64,000 bases of DNA, taken from the NCBI GenBank assembly GCA_024636975.1, contig JAGXGA010000056.1, positions 1 to 64,000 of the forward strand, read 5' to 3'. The notes beneath the pieces were generated by a model, which was given only the letters and a program-made list of their open reading frames with translations, had not been told where the DNA came from and searched no databases. The stretch comes from Mariniphaga sp. GTDB lineage: Bacteria; Bacteroidota; Bacteroidia; Bacteroidales; Prolixibacteraceae. Positions 55,721 to 64,000 of this stretch are shown piece by piece. Every line of letters begins with the position of its first letter. The first letter of the stretch is position 1. The position numbers were made by a program, and so were the translations under genes.

Positions 55721-56422
55721 ATGGAATTTTTCGACTCAGTATTAATGGCTGAAGACATAAACTGGAAGACATCACTGATACGAATACTGATAAGTTTTTT
55801 TGCAGGTGCCCTGGTGGGGTTGGAGCGCGAATTGAATAACCAGCCTGCTGGTCTGCGTACGCATATACTTATCAGCATTGGATCAACGTTGGTTATGTTG
55901 ATATCCATATTTATTACCCAGGTATACGATTCTCCCGGTGACCCCGGACGGATAGCCGCACAGGTGGTGTCGGGTATTGGCTTTTTGGGTGCAGGGGCAA
56001 TATTAAAATTTGGGGCCGATATAAAGGGACTTACTACGGCAGCATCAATATGGGCCATGGCAGCTGTAGGGTTGGCAGTAGGTGCCGGAATGTACAGCAT
56101 TAGCTTCATTGGAGTGGCTGTCATCTTTTTTGCACTTACGGCTATGAACATGATTGAGAAACGATTCTTTAAAGAACGTACCCAGCGTAAAATAGAGGTT
56201 GTTGTAAAAAAGCGGTTCTCAAGCCTGCAAGAAATTACAGGTGTTCTTCAGCAACACGATGTGCAAATATACTCTTCGGGATTCGATAGAAATGTAAATG
56301 ATGCCACCGATAAATTTATCTTCATTGTTGCGGTAACCCGTGAATTAGATGTTCAGAAATTTGCCGATGACATGGAGCAACATCAGGGAATCGTATCGGT
56401 ATCGGTTGGGATCTTAAGGTGA
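55721..56422 (+). CDS. MgtC/SapB-family membrane protein
   Basis: 233 residues. The N-terminal ~140 residues contain about five membrane helices with the family marks ALVGLERELNNQPAGLRTH, and GIGFLGAGAIL. The C-terminal ~90 residues form a soluble ACT-like domain (KIEVVVKKRFSSLQEITGVLQQ). MgtC in pathogens inhibits the F-type ATPase and supports growth at low Mg2+; most environmental homologues are untested. I chose the ATG at 55721 over a TTG three codons upstream. No Mg2+-responsive leader was seen. Confidence 0.9.
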   Translation: MEFFDSVLMAEDINWKTSLIRILISFFAGALVGLERELNNQPAGLRTHILISIGSTLVMLISIFITQVYDSPGDPGRIAAQVVSGIGFLGAGAILKFGADIKGLTTAASIWAMAAVGLAVGAGMYSISFIGVAVIFFALTAMNMIEKRFFKERTQRKIEVVVKKRFSSLQEITGVLQQHDVQIYSSGFDRNVNDATDKFIFIVAVTRELDVQKFADDMEQHQGIVSVSVGILR

Positions 56423-56432
56423 GTTGTTTAAA

Positions 56433-56906
56433 TTATTTGCTTGTGGACTCAAGCAGTCCTTCGCATGCATCTTCAAGCAAGTCAAGCACTAATTCAAATC
56501 CTTCGTCTCCTCCATAATAGGGATCGGGAACTTCAGTATACCCCCATTCCTTGCTGAAGTCAGTCACTTTGTGAATTTTCCTGAAATCATCCGGGGTGCG
56601 TGCCATCTGCTTTAAATCGGCTACATTCTCATCATCCATTGCTACAATCATATCAAACCGGTCGAAATCGGAATCCGGATCGAATTGCCGGCCTATGCTT
56701 GTAAGATCATAACCGCGCCGGACGGCATGCTTCTGCATTCTTTTGTCGGCCGGTTTTCCGACGTGCCATCCACCTGTGCCCGCCGAGTCAATATCATACT
56801 TTTCTGACAACCCGTTTTTATTTACCAGGCCTGTAAATACTGCTTCTGCACTGGGTGAACGACATATATTTCCCATACAAACAAATAGTATTTTTTTAGT
56901 GGTCAT
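56433..56906 (-). CDS. Low-molecular-weight protein tyrosine phosphatase
   Basis: Cytosolic phosphatase of 157 residues. The P-loop is CMGNICRSP with nucleophile Cys10 and Arg16, and the general-acid Asp is in VPDPYYGG. In bacteria such enzymes counter BY-kinases in polysaccharide export or stress control; no kinase is encoded here. The ATG at 56906 puts the P-loop at the usual distance from the start; an ATG nine codons upstream is less likely. It follows aroE with a 54-bp gap on the same strand. Confidence 0.93.
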   Translation of the reverse strand: MTTKKILFVCMGNICRSPSAEAVFTGLVNKNGLSEKYDIDSAGTGGWHVGKPADKRMQKHAVRRGYDLTSIGRQFDPDSDFDRFDMIVAMDDENVADLKQMARTPDDFRKIHKVTDFSKEWGYTEVPDPYYGGDEGFELVLDLLEDACEGLLESTSK

Positions 56907-56960
56907 TTTTAATGAATTTTGTGTATTCCCCATTTCAGTTTAATACTGTATAATAATATT

Positions 56961-57704
56961 TTAGAGTTGCCAGATTTCATATGAACGGATGGCTTGCCCC
57001 AGTAACATATCGTAACCGTTTTTAACTGATGCGCCTTTTTCTTTTCCTTTTTCCATAAATTTTGTTGTTTCAGGATTGTAAACCAGATCGAACAACAAAT
57101 GTTTTTTGGTTATGGATTCATAAGGAATGGCGGGAAAGGTTTCTGTTTTTGGATATGTGCCCAGTGGTGTGGCATTTATAATCAACAGAAATTCTTTCAT
57201 CAGGTTGCTATCGATATCTTCATACCTGATTTCATTCTCTTTTAGTTCTTCTATTGAAGCTGAAACAAAGGTAATTCCCAGCTTTGTCAACACAAATTTA
57301 ATGGCTTTTGATGCACCGCCTGTACCCAGTATCAATGCTTTTTTATGGTGATCTTTTAATAAAGGTTTTAAAGAACTTTCAAACCCCCAGGTGTCGGTAT
57401 TGTATCCTTTTAAGTGAATCCGATTGTTTTTGTGTATAATTTTCACCGTATTAACCGCTCCAACCTTTTCGGCTGCCTCATCAATTTCATCCAAAAAAGG
57501 AATAACTTTTTCTTTATACGGTATGGTTACATTCAGTCCAATCAGGTCCGGATTATTACTTATGATTTTAGGGAATTTTTCAATGCTTTCTATTTCAAAA
57601 TTAAAATAAGCAGCATCAGTATTTTCTTTTTCAAATTTTTCTGTGAAAAATTTCTTTGAAAATGAATGCGTCAGCGGATATCCAATTAAACCGTAATGTT
57701 TCAT
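56961..57704 (-). CDS. aroE: Shikimate dehydrogenase
   Basis: NADP-dependent reduction of 3-dehydroshikimate in the aromatic amino acid pathway. 247 residues, at the short end for the family. The substrate site is visible in GYPLTHSFSKKFF, LNVTIPYKE (catalytic Lys) and GYNTDTWGF (Asp); the cofactor loop is ILGTGGASKA; the end holds GYDMLLGQAIRSYEIW. The cofactor domain is compact, which accounts for the shorter length. The ATG at 57704 starts exactly at the conserved MKHYGLIG. It probably forms a unit with the downstream phosphatase gene. Confidence 0.95.
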   Translation of the reverse strand: MKHYGLIGYPLTHSFSKKFFTEKFEKENTDAAYFNFEIESIEKFPKIISNNPDLIGLNVTIPYKEKVIPFLDEIDEAAEKVGAVNTVKIIHKNNRIHLKGYNTDTWGFESSLKPLLKDHHKKALILGTGGASKAIKFVLTKLGITFVSASIEELKENEIRYEDIDSNLMKEFLLIINATPLGTYPKTETFPAIPYESITKKHLLFDLVYNPETTKFMEKGKEKGASVKNGYDMLLGQAIRSYEIWQL

Positions 57705-57783
57705 CTGTCTTTGATATTTTATCTGATATTGACAATAAATTGAAATTGTTTGAATCACCTGCCAGGAAAATAATTTAATGCTT

Positions 57784-58719
57784 TCATTTTTTTGATGTCA
57801 AACCTTCAATTACAAAAATAAGGGCAAATCCGGCAATCGCAAGTATAATTGCTCCCATCAGAAAAGGGCTGTTACCCGTAATTTGTTCATATGTTCCCGG
57901 CAAAATGTTGGTTTCAGCAAGCGACTTCACTTCACCATGGCGATCGATAAATGTTTCGGTTATTTTTTTCCAGGGCCATACTTTATTGAGCGATCCAACC
58001 ATAAATCCTGCCAAAACAGCAACAGTAAGGTTATGGTAATTTTTCAACAGCCACGACAACAGGTTTGAAAAGGCAATAATACCAATAGCGGCGCCAACCA
58101 TGAAGATGCCTAATACCGCGAAATTCAGATCACCCACTGCATCCAGGATAAAACGGTACATGCCAAGCAACACCAGTATAAAACTGCCCGATATACCGGG
58201 TAAAATCATCGCACAGATGGCAATGGAACCCGAAAGGAATATGAACCACCAGGTAGTGTTTGCTTCCGCAGGTGAAATAATGGTAATGTAAAAGGCTACT
58301 GCAATGCCGGCAATTAATGCAATAACACTTTTCCAGTCCCATTCTTTTATGGCACGGGCAACATAAACTGCTGAGGCAACTATAAGTCCGAAGAAAAATG
58401 ACCATACCAGGATGGGGTAGTTATGAAGCAGGTAACTCAAACCCTTCGCCAGTGAAAATATACTGATGGCAATTCCCAGCAGCAATGCAGCCAGAAAGTT
58501 GCCATTTACGGCTTTCCAGAAGGCAGCAAGTCTTCCTGTGAACAGCAGTTTCACTGTTTTCAGGTTAACTGATTTTATGGAATTAATAAGTTCCTCGTAT
58601 ATGCCGGTAATAAAAGCAATGGTGCCTCCCGATACCCCGGGGACCACATCTGCTGCTCCCATGCCCATTCCCTTTAAAACCAATACCAGGTAGTCTTTTG
58701 TAGAATTTCTTGTTGTCAT
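57784..58719 (-). CDS. DUF368 polyprenyl-phosphate transporter family protein
   Basis: Inner-membrane protein of 311 residues with about nine helices. The N-terminal signature KGMGMGAADVVPGVSGGTIA and the central repeat ICAMILPGISGSFILVLLGMY are diagnostic for DUF368. Members of this family (PopT) have recently been implicated in moving undecaprenyl phosphate back across the inner membrane for reuse in wall and surface polymer synthesis. I infer the same role. It is divergent from the cupin gene and lies 79 bp before aroE on the same strand. Confidence 0.9.
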   Translation of the reverse strand: MTTRNSTKDYLVLVLKGMGMGAADVVPGVSGGTIAFITGIYEELINSIKSVNLKTVKLLFTGRLAAFWKAVNGNFLAALLLGIAISIFSLAKGLSYLLHNYPILVWSFFFGLIVASAVYVARAIKEWDWKSVIALIAGIAVAFYITIISPAEANTTWWFIFLSGSIAICAMILPGISGSFILVLLGMYRFILDAVGDLNFAVLGIFMVGAAIGIIAFSNLLSWLLKNYHNLTVAVLAGFMVGSLNKVWPWKKITETFIDRHGEVKSLAETNILPGTYEQITGNSPFLMGAIILAIAGFALIFVIEGLTSKK

Positions 58720-58824
58720 TATTGTTTTTGAATTGATTCTTGGCTATCCAATGTTTTTGTTTATCAAAATCTGGAAAGACAAATTAACAAAAAGTAGAGA
58801 TAGATTGTTAAGAAAAAAAACTGA

Positions 58825-59406
58825 ATGATGATTCTAAGAGGAATATTTAGCATTTTTTTCATTTCAATATTTTATGGTATGAATGCACAGGTTAATACAA
58901 ACTCACAGGTAAATTCATTGTCATTGGCAGAAAATGGTCTATTTCCCAATAATTCTGAATTGCCTGTTTTACTTTATAAAAACATATTCGATTTTGATGA
59001 TTCAGACCCGGCCTCCACCATCGAAAAAATTTTCTCACAAAATAATTGGGAAGGTTCCTGGAGGAATGGTATCTATAATTATCATCATTATCACTCCACC
59101 GCTCATGAAGCACTGGGCGTTTATTCAGGCTGGGCTGAGGTACAGCTTGGTGGACCTGAAAATGAAACAGTACGTATTGAAAAGGGCGACCTGGTGATTC
59201 TACCTGCCGGCACTGCCCATAAACGTATCAATTCAGGTGACGGTTTTGCTGTGGTGGGAGCATACCCTGATAACCAAAGCTGGGACATGAACTATGGCAA
59301 AGAAGATGAAGCGGATAAAGCTAAGCAGAATATTGATAAGGTTCCGATGCCAAAAAATGATCCTGTATTTGGGAAAGATGGCAAATTGTTTTCGTACTGG
59401 AATTAA
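58825..59406 (+). CDS. Secreted cupin-domain protein
   Basis: 193 residues with a signal peptide (FFISIFYGMNAQ). The domain is a single cupin: the metal-binding motif 1 is HYHSTAHEALGVYSGWAEVQLGG and motif 2 is GDLVILPAGTAHKRI. These provide the His/Glu ligands for one metal ion. Export of a cupin is less common than a cytosolic form. The substrate is unknown; cupins include isomerases, dioxygenases and storage proteins. The start could also be the second ATG one codon downstream. Confidence 0.82.
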   Translation: MMILRGIFSIFFISIFYGMNAQVNTNSQVNSLSLAENGLFPNNSELPVLLYKNIFDFDDSDPASTIEKIFSQNNWEGSWRNGIYNYHHYHSTAHEALGVYSGWAEVQLGGPENETVRIEKGDLVILPAGTAHKRINSGDGFAVVGAYPDNQSWDMNYGKEDEADKAKQNIDKVPMPKNDPVFGKDGKLFSYWN

Positions 59407-59531
59407 TTTCTCCCTGTTCGTGTATATTTCTGCAAGTACTTAAGCCACCTGTTGGCAAGAGTCAGTATATCAGACTTTATAAGGGTTTCATTTTTGACAG
59501 GCAGTAAGCAGAGATAAAAGATGCATGTTTT

Positions 59532-59563
59532 TTGTCAAAAACCGAATTAATTTGTTATTCTTG
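59532..59563 (+). promoter_or_regulatory. Possible promoter of ygiQ
   Basis: TTG (59532-59534), 21-base spacer, TATTCTTG (59556-59563, one mismatch in the -7 element). Transcription would begin within a few bases of the ATG at 59571, so the mRNA may be nearly leaderless. Confidence 0.35.
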
Positions 59564-59570
59564 GCAAGGC

Positions 59571-61412
59571 ATGGATAAAAAAAGTTATACAACAGAAAAC
59601 AGCAGGTGGCTGCCTACCTCTAAAAAAGAAATGCAGTCGTTAGGGTGGCAGCAAGCCGACGTAATTCTTTTTACGGGAGATGCTTATGTTGATCATCCTT
59701 CATTTGGAGCTGCAGTTATTGGCCGTGTTATGGAAGCCGAAGGTCTTAAAGTGGCTATTGTACCTCAACCCAACTGGCAGGATGATTTGCGGGATTTCAG
59801 GAAACTGGGTACACCCCGATTGTTTTTTGCAGTGACTGCCGGCAACATGGATTCAATGGTTAACCATTATACCGCAGGTAAGCGCAAACGGTCTGATGAT
59901 GCCTATACTCCTGCAGGCAGGGCTGGCCAGCGCCCCGATTATGCTACTGTTGTTTATTCGAATATTATTAAACAGCAGTATCCCTCTGTTCCCCTGGTGA
60001 TTGGGGGCATTGAAGCTTCGCTTCGGAGGGTTACCCATTATGACTACTGGTCCGACAGCCTGAAGCCATCCATTCTTGCAGATTCAGGTGCGGACCTGCT
60101 GTTTTACGGGATGGGCGAAAAGTCGATCGTTGAATTTATCCGTCTTATTCAGCGGGGGGTTCCTTTTAATAACCTTACTACCCTTCCGCAGACGGCTTTC
60201 ATTGTTGATAAGGAAGAAAACTATCCCTCAAAAAAAGAATGGGACGAATTTGAGCTTGCCCCTCATGAGGAGTGCCTGGCGGATAAGAAAAAGTATGCCC
60301 GCAACTTCATGCACATAGAGGAGGAATCAAATAAAATGGAGGCCAAAAAACTGGTGCAGCGAATTGGTAATAAGCAGGTAGTGGTTAATCCACCCTGGCC
60401 GGTGTTTCAGGAACATGAAATCGACAGGGTATACGACTTACCTTATACACGATTGCCTCACCCGCGTTACAATGGCAAAGGTACCATTCCGGCCTATGAA
60501 ATGATACGGCATTCAATAAATATACATCGTGGTTGCTTTGGTGGCTGCACCTTTTGCACCATTTCGGCCCACCAGGGGAAATTTATAGCCAGCCGTTCCG
60601 AAGAATCAATACTTAAGGAGGTGGAGCAGGTTACCAAAATGCCTGATTTCAAAGGCTACATTTCCGACTTGGGAGGCCCCTCTGCCAATATGTACCGGAT
60701 GAAAGGCATACATTTGGAAATATGCAAAAAATGCAAACGCCCTTCCTGCATTTATCCGAAAGTGTGCAAAAATCTGGATACCAGTCATAAGCCAATGCTC
60801 GATTTATATGATAAAGTACGTAGCAACCCAAAAATTAAAAAGGCATTTATAGGCAGTGGCATTCGGTATGATCTGATATTTGAAAAATCGGGGAATGATG
60901 ATACTGATAAAATTAACCGGCATTACCTGCGTGAGGTAATAAAGAATCATGTTTCGGGCAGACTGAAGGTTGCCCCTGAGCATACATCAGAGCAGGTGCT
61001 TAAAACAATGCGAAAGCCTTCCTTTAGTCTGTTTCAGAAGCTTGCGCAGGAGTTCAAAAAAATAAATGCCGAGGAAAATATTGACCAGCAGCTCATACCT
61101 TATTTTATATCAAGTCATCCGGGAAGTACCCCTGAAGATATGGCTGATTTGGCTATACAAACAAAAAATATGGATTTCCGGCTTGAGCAGGTGCAGGATT
61201 TTACACCCACCCCGATGACGCTTGCAACCGTGATTTATTATTCAGGGTATCATCCATACACCCTCGAAAAGGTATATACTGCCCGCAATCAAAAAGCAAA
61301 ACTTGAACAACGTAAATTTTTCTTTTGGTATAAACGGGAATACCGGAAATCAATCATTCAGGAGTTAAAAGCAAAAAAAAGGCAGGATCTTATCGATCAG
61401 CTGTTTAAGTAA
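59571..61412 (+). CDS. ygiQ: YgiQ-family radical SAM protein
   Basis: Radical SAM protein of 613 residues. The cluster cysteines are Cys322, Cys326 and Cys329 in RGCFGGCTFC. The N-terminal ~300 residues carry the B12-binding-like UPF0313 domain (LFTGDAYVDHPSFGAAVIGR and VPLVIGGIEASLRRVTHYDYW). A further Cys set CKKCKRPSC...VCKN lies after the core. The family is widespread with an unknown reaction. I chose the ATG at 59571; upstream in-frame codons are not conserved-looking, and a promoter-like element ends just before. It is followed by a DUF4197 gene at 18 bp. Confidence 0.93.
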   Translation: MDKKSYTTENSRWLPTSKKEMQSLGWQQADVILFTGDAYVDHPSFGAAVIGRVMEAEGLKVAIVPQPNWQDDLRDFRKLGTPRLFFAVTAGNMDSMVNHYTAGKRKRSDDAYTPAGRAGQRPDYATVVYSNIIKQQYPSVPLVIGGIEASLRRVTHYDYWSDSLKPSILADSGADLLFYGMGEKSIVEFIRLIQRGVPFNNLTTLPQTAFIVDKEENYPSKKEWDEFELAPHEECLADKKKYARNFMHIEEESNKMEAKKLVQRIGNKQVVVNPPWPVFQEHEIDRVYDLPYTRLPHPRYNGKGTIPAYEMIRHSINIHRGCFGGCTFCTISAHQGKFIASRSEESILKEVEQVTKMPDFKGYISDLGGPSANMYRMKGIHLEICKKCKRPSCIYPKVCKNLDTSHKPMLDLYDKVRSNPKIKKAFIGSGIRYDLIFEKSGNDDTDKINRHYLREVIKNHVSGRLKVAPEHTSEQVLKTMRKPSFSLFQKLAQEFKKINAEENIDQQLIPYFISSHPGSTPEDMADLAIQTKNMDFRLEQVQDFTPTPMTLATVIYYSGYHPYTLEKVYTARNQKAKLEQRKFFFWYKREYRKSIIQELKAKKRQDLIDQLFK

Positions 61413-61430
61413 ATATAAAAGTATAAAAGC

Positions 61431-62192
61431 ATGAATCGCAAAAAATTAGTAATCGTTCTCTTGTCTGTTATGGTATTTTCCTCATGTGCCGAATTAATGC
61501 AGATTGCACAGGAAGCAGCGGGCGGAGATAAACCATTAACCCAGACTGAAATTATTGCCGGGTTGAAGGAGGCGCTGGTAGTAGGTACCAATAAATCGGT
61601 AAAGACCCTGGGTGTTACGGATGGCTATTACCGTGATGAAGCTGTTAAGATACTGCTTCCGCCTGAAGCCAATGTTATTATTGAGAACATCGGTAAGATA
61701 CCTGGAGGGCAGGCTTTGGTCGACGATGTTTTGCTACGCATTAACCGGGCAGCAGAAGATGCCGTTTCTGAGGCGGCACCGATATTTGTAAACAGCATAA
61801 GAAGCATGACAATTAATGATGCCTTTGGCATTTTAAGGGGAGAAAACGATGCTGCCACCCAATATCTGCATCGTACAACCTACGACCAGCTTTTCAAGTT
61901 GTATACTCCCAAAATTGAAACTTCACTCGACAAGAAACTGGTGGGTAATATTTCTACAAGCCAGAGCTGGAATACACTTGTGGGAAGATGGAATGATGTT
62001 GCGCGATCGGTGGTAGGACAGGTGGCCGGTCTTAAGCCTGTAGACGTAAAGCTGGAAGAATACCTTACAGCAAAAGCGCTTGATGGCCTTTTTCTGAAAA
62101 TTGAAAATGAGGAACAGCTCATCAGAAAAGATCCTGCGGCCAGGGTAACCGATATCCTAAAGCGCGTATTTGGCTCAGTTGATGCTTCATGA
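61431..62192 (+). CDS. DUF4197 lipoprotein
   Basis: 253 residues, lipoprotein signal with lipobox FSSC. The mature part is all-helical and matches DUF4197: LTQTEIIAGLKEALVVGTNKS, ILLPPEANVIIENIG, INDAFGILRGENDAATQYL, YLTAKALDGLFLKIENEE. Members occur in many Gram-negative bacteria and their function is not known. It follows ygiQ by 18 bp and is likely co-transcribed with it. Confidence 0.88.
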   Translation: MNRKKLVIVLLSVMVFSSCAELMQIAQEAAGGDKPLTQTEIIAGLKEALVVGTNKSVKTLGVTDGYYRDEAVKILLPPEANVIIENIGKIPGGQALVDDVLLRINRAAEDAVSEAAPIFVNSIRSMTINDAFGILRGENDAATQYLHRTTYDQLFKLYTPKIETSLDKKLVGNISTSQSWNTLVGRWNDVARSVVGQVAGLKPVDVKLEEYLTAKALDGLFLKIENEEQLIRKDPAARVTDILKRVFGSVDAS

Positions 62193-62336
62193 TCTCTTTT
62201 TATTGCTGACGGATATTTTTTTTGTTGTTGGTAATTTCATTTTCGATTTTAATTACTACATTGTTTAGCAGGAATTGACTCACTTTTTTAATTATCATTC
62301 CTGACATAAGTGTTTCATATACAAAAATTAACTACC

Positions 62337-62753
62337 ATGAGACTTGAATTCCAGCGTATAGAAGAGGCCAACGATTTGGTAAACCAATTAATCGAACACC
62401 ATCCCCATGCTATATTTTTGACCGACCACGATTTTAAAGTTAAATATTTTAATAAAGCTTTCCAGGAACTTACCAAAAGCGATAAGGGAGATATTCTTGA
62501 TCATGAATTTTGTGAAATAATGGGGTGCACCGAGCGTGGAATGGCAATAACCCGAAGTGATAATTTTTGCAAGGTTTGCCAGATGAGAGAATTGCTGTCA
62601 GGTTCTAATCTTTCGGAACTTACAATGATTCGCGATTTTTACATTCATAATAAAGTTGTAACCAAGCATTTACACATAGATGCACACCGCTTGGTGATGC
62701 GGGGGCATAAATACCGGTTGGTGGTTATTGAGGACCGGACCCAAAAGCATTGA
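62337..62753 (+). CDS. Stand-alone PAS protein with Cys cluster
   Basis: 138 residues containing one PAS domain (HHPHAIFLTDHDFKVKYFNKAF) and no output domain. Inside it is a cysteine pattern FCEIMGC...FCKVC (spacing C-x4-C-x15-C-x2-C), a type seen in PAS domains of sensor kinases, where it may bind an Fe-S cluster, haem or zinc. The next segment ends VVIEDRTQKH, normally the junction to a following domain. As a single domain it may act by binding a partner. I chose the ATG at 62337, preceding the conserved helix. It is convergent with the molybdenum hydroxylase gene. Confidence 0.75.
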   Translation: MRLEFQRIEEANDLVNQLIEHHPHAIFLTDHDFKVKYFNKAFQELTKSDKGDILDHEFCEIMGCTERGMAITRSDNFCKVCQMRELLSGSNLSELTMIRDFYIHNKVVTKHLHIDAHRLVMRGHKYRLVVIEDRTQKH

Positions 62754-62806
62754 GAATTTATGGGAGAATAACCACAGTTCAATGTAAAATTTTACTGGCA
62801 AAAAAC

Positions 62807-62882
62807 GGAATTCGCGGTAAGAATTAAAAAGAGACAGCAAGTTAGCCTTGCCTTTACTCCTTAAACTCTTAACGCGAATTCC
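62807..62882. repeat. Long imperfect inverted repeat between convergent genes
   Basis: GGAATTCGCGGTAAGA (62807-62822) pairs with TCTTAACGCGAATTCC (62867-62882) at 15 of 16 positions; weaker pairing continues inward and the tip is a small hairpin GCAAG-TTAGC-CTTGC. Total span 76 bases. A separate perfect palindrome GTAAAATTTTAC lies at 62784-62795. Together they could act as a bidirectional terminator or a structured RNA end, although no long T-run follows directly. Confidence 0.7.
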
Positions 62883-62907
62883 TAATTAATCCTATTTTAC
62901 ACACTAT

Positions 62908-64000
62908 TTATCCTTTTTCCTTTAAGGCAGCCAGCACCCGTTCAGGGGTTACCGGCAAACGGAAGACCCTTGCACCGCATGCTTCAAATACTGCATTCGC
63001 AACTGCTCCACCCATGCAGATAATGGCTGGTTCGCCTCCTCCCTGTGGCGGCTCATCCATGGCATCAACAAATGCAGTTTCAATAACCTCCGGGATGTCA
63101 GAAAATAATGGAATCTGGTAGTTGCTGAAGTTGTTTGTTTTAACTTCACCCCAATCAAATTCTATGTCTTCCATTAATGAATACCCGAGCCCCATGTTTA
63201 CACATCCCTCGGCCTGTATTATTGCTCCCTGTGGGTTCACTATCTGTCCCATGTCCTGACCAACCACTGCACGTTTTACCTTCACTTCGCCATTTTGAGT
63301 ATTGACATCCACTTCAACAATAATGGTTGCAAAAGTACCGGCATCGAAACCAACAGCAATTCCCCGGCCTGTACCTTTGGGCGGTTTTTCTTTAGTCCAG
63401 CCAAATTTATCAGCAGCGACTTTCAGCGAATTAATTGCACGTTGATTATTCATGTTTTTTAAACGGAATTCAAGGGGGTCCATGCCAACGCTGTGGGCCA
63501 TAATGTCGATATGCGATTCCCGGGCAAACGTATTGGTGCTGTTCCCAGGGGCTCGCCAGGCTCCTGTGCCGAAAGGATGCACATCTTGTCCGTTTAGATT
63601 GGTGGTACGGTGGTTCGGAACTTCGTAAAACAGTTCTGTTCCCCGGTCACCTGCACAATAGATGTCGAAGTCCCACAATTTGATAGCCCCATTTTTTGTA
63701 ATGCCTGAATTTACTTTTATAACGGCTGCAGGCCGGAACATATCGTACATAAATTCTTCGCTGCGATTCCACATCAGCTGAATGGGAGTGCCTTCCACCA
63801 TTTTTGCCAGCCGTGCAGCTTCAACAGCTTGGCGGTTATATATTTTACCTCCAAAACCGCCACCCAAAAATATTTGTTTGATGTGAACGTCTTCTTTTGG
63901 AATTCCTAGCTTTTCTGCCACTTCCTGACGCGTACCAAAGGGAGTTTGCGATGAGGCCCACATAGTTATTTTGCCGTCTTCATAAATGGCAGTTGCTGAA
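62908..64000 (-). CDS. Molybdenum hydroxylase large subunit, C-terminal part (runs off window)
   Basis: Xanthine dehydrogenase/isoquinoline oxidoreductase-type molybdopterin-binding subunit. The open frame continues through the last base of the window, so the N-terminal part is missing and the visible 363 residues are the C-terminal half. Recognised segments include MWASSQTPFGTRQEVA, GGGFGGKIYNRQAVEAARLAK, GAWRAPGNSTNTFARESHIDIMAH, and the ending PQGGGEPAIICMGGAVANAVFEACG. These fit the IorB-like single-chain family, which oxidises heterocycles or aldehydes with a molybdenum cytosine dinucleotide cofactor. Its partner 2Fe-2S subunit should lie outside the window. Confidence 0.9.
   Translation of the reverse strand, partial: SATAIYEDGKITMWASSQTPFGTRQEVAEKLGIPKEDVHIKQIFLGGGFGGKIYNRQAVEAARLAKMVEGTPIQLMWNRSEEFMYDMFRPAAVIKVNSGITKNGAIKLWDFDIYCAGDRGTELFYEVPNHRTTNLNGQDVHPFGTGAWRAPGNSTNTFARESHIDIMAHSVGMDPLEFRLKNMNNQRAINSLKVAADKFGWTKEKPPKGTGRGIAVGFDAGTFATIIVEVDVNTQNGEVKVKRAVVGQDMGQIVNPQGAIIQAEGCVNMGLGYSLMEDIEFDWGEVKTNNFSNYQIPLFSDIPEVIETAFVDAMDEPPQGGGEPAIICMGGAVANAVFEACGARVFRLPVTPERVLAALKEKG

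Noticed and set aside
56433-58719. Phosphatase, aroE and DUF368 as one surface-polymer system
   Set aside because: The genes are on one strand, but their functions differ and gaps of 54-79 bp with no kinase or polymer genes give no firm link.

Overview
The window is a chromosomal segment from a member of the Bacteroidota, probably a marine or sediment-type relative of the Marinilabiliales/Prolixibacteraceae. The grounds are: a type IX secretion locus (porU, porV) next to a gldJ-like gene and murF; several promoters of the form TTG-N19-21-TAnnTTTG, the Bacteroidota housekeeping type; weak or absent Shine-Dalgarno sites; many lipoproteins with short Cys lipoboxes; and families common in this phylum (DUF1343/NamZ, DUF3078, DUF4197, DUF6340, DUF1080, TPM/LemA). 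The order-level placement is inference. Apart from the left edge, the window looks like ordinary core chromosome with short, dense transcription units.

Layout. (1) 1-1.6 kb: one end of an integrated element. It has a tyrosine recombinase, three copies of a 10-bp repeat that look like arm sites, an 18-bp tRNA 3' end as the att core, and the displaced terminator of that tRNA just outside. (2) 1.9-10.4 kb: an alpha-2-macroglobulin lipoprotein and penicillin-binding protein 1C, the usual periplasmic pair, followed by a decayed lipoprotein gene. (3) 10.6-19 kb: a coiled-coil lipoprotein, alaS, and a run of M23 peptidase, MerR regulator, NIF3-like protein and zinc-ribbon protein, then a DUF3078 protein. 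(4) 19-21 kb: two TPM-domain proteins and LemA. (5) 21-30.8 kb: thioredoxin-like protein, CoA-binding protein, ispF, porV and porU on the minus strand, diverging from gldJ and murF; thioredoxin converges on murF. (6) 30.9-42.2 kb: CCA-adding-type enzyme, endonuclease/exonuclease/phosphatase, beta-helix lipoprotein, SSS transporter with the NamZ muramidase, a predicted envelope protein, DEAD-box helicase, patatin and an AmrS-type radical SAM enzyme. (7) 42.3-47.7 kb: an unusual 11-bp phased palindromic repeat, two orphan proteins, and an arabinan-type set (GH43, GH51) with CvfB and REP-like palindromes between them. (8) 47.7-53 kb: three tandem DUF6340 lipoprotein paralogues and a von Willebrand-like membrane protein in one tight operon. 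(9) 53-64 kb: DUF1080 hydrolase, DMT exporter, MaoC dehydratase, MgtC, low-molecular-weight phosphatase, aroE, DUF368 transporter, cupin, YgiQ, DUF4197, a Cys-rich stand-alone PAS protein and the 3' part of a molybdenum hydroxylase gene that runs off the window.

How the genes work together. The strongest functional theme is the cell envelope: T9SS export and sorting (PorU, PorV, GldJ), peptidoglycan synthesis and turnover (MurF, PBP1C, M23, NamZ with its transporter, DUF368), and many lipoproteins. No defence system, CRISPR array, complete tRNA or rRNA is visible. The least explained items are the 11-bp phased repeat at 42354-42474, the DUF6340 triplet operon, and whatever cargo lies left of the integrase outside this window.
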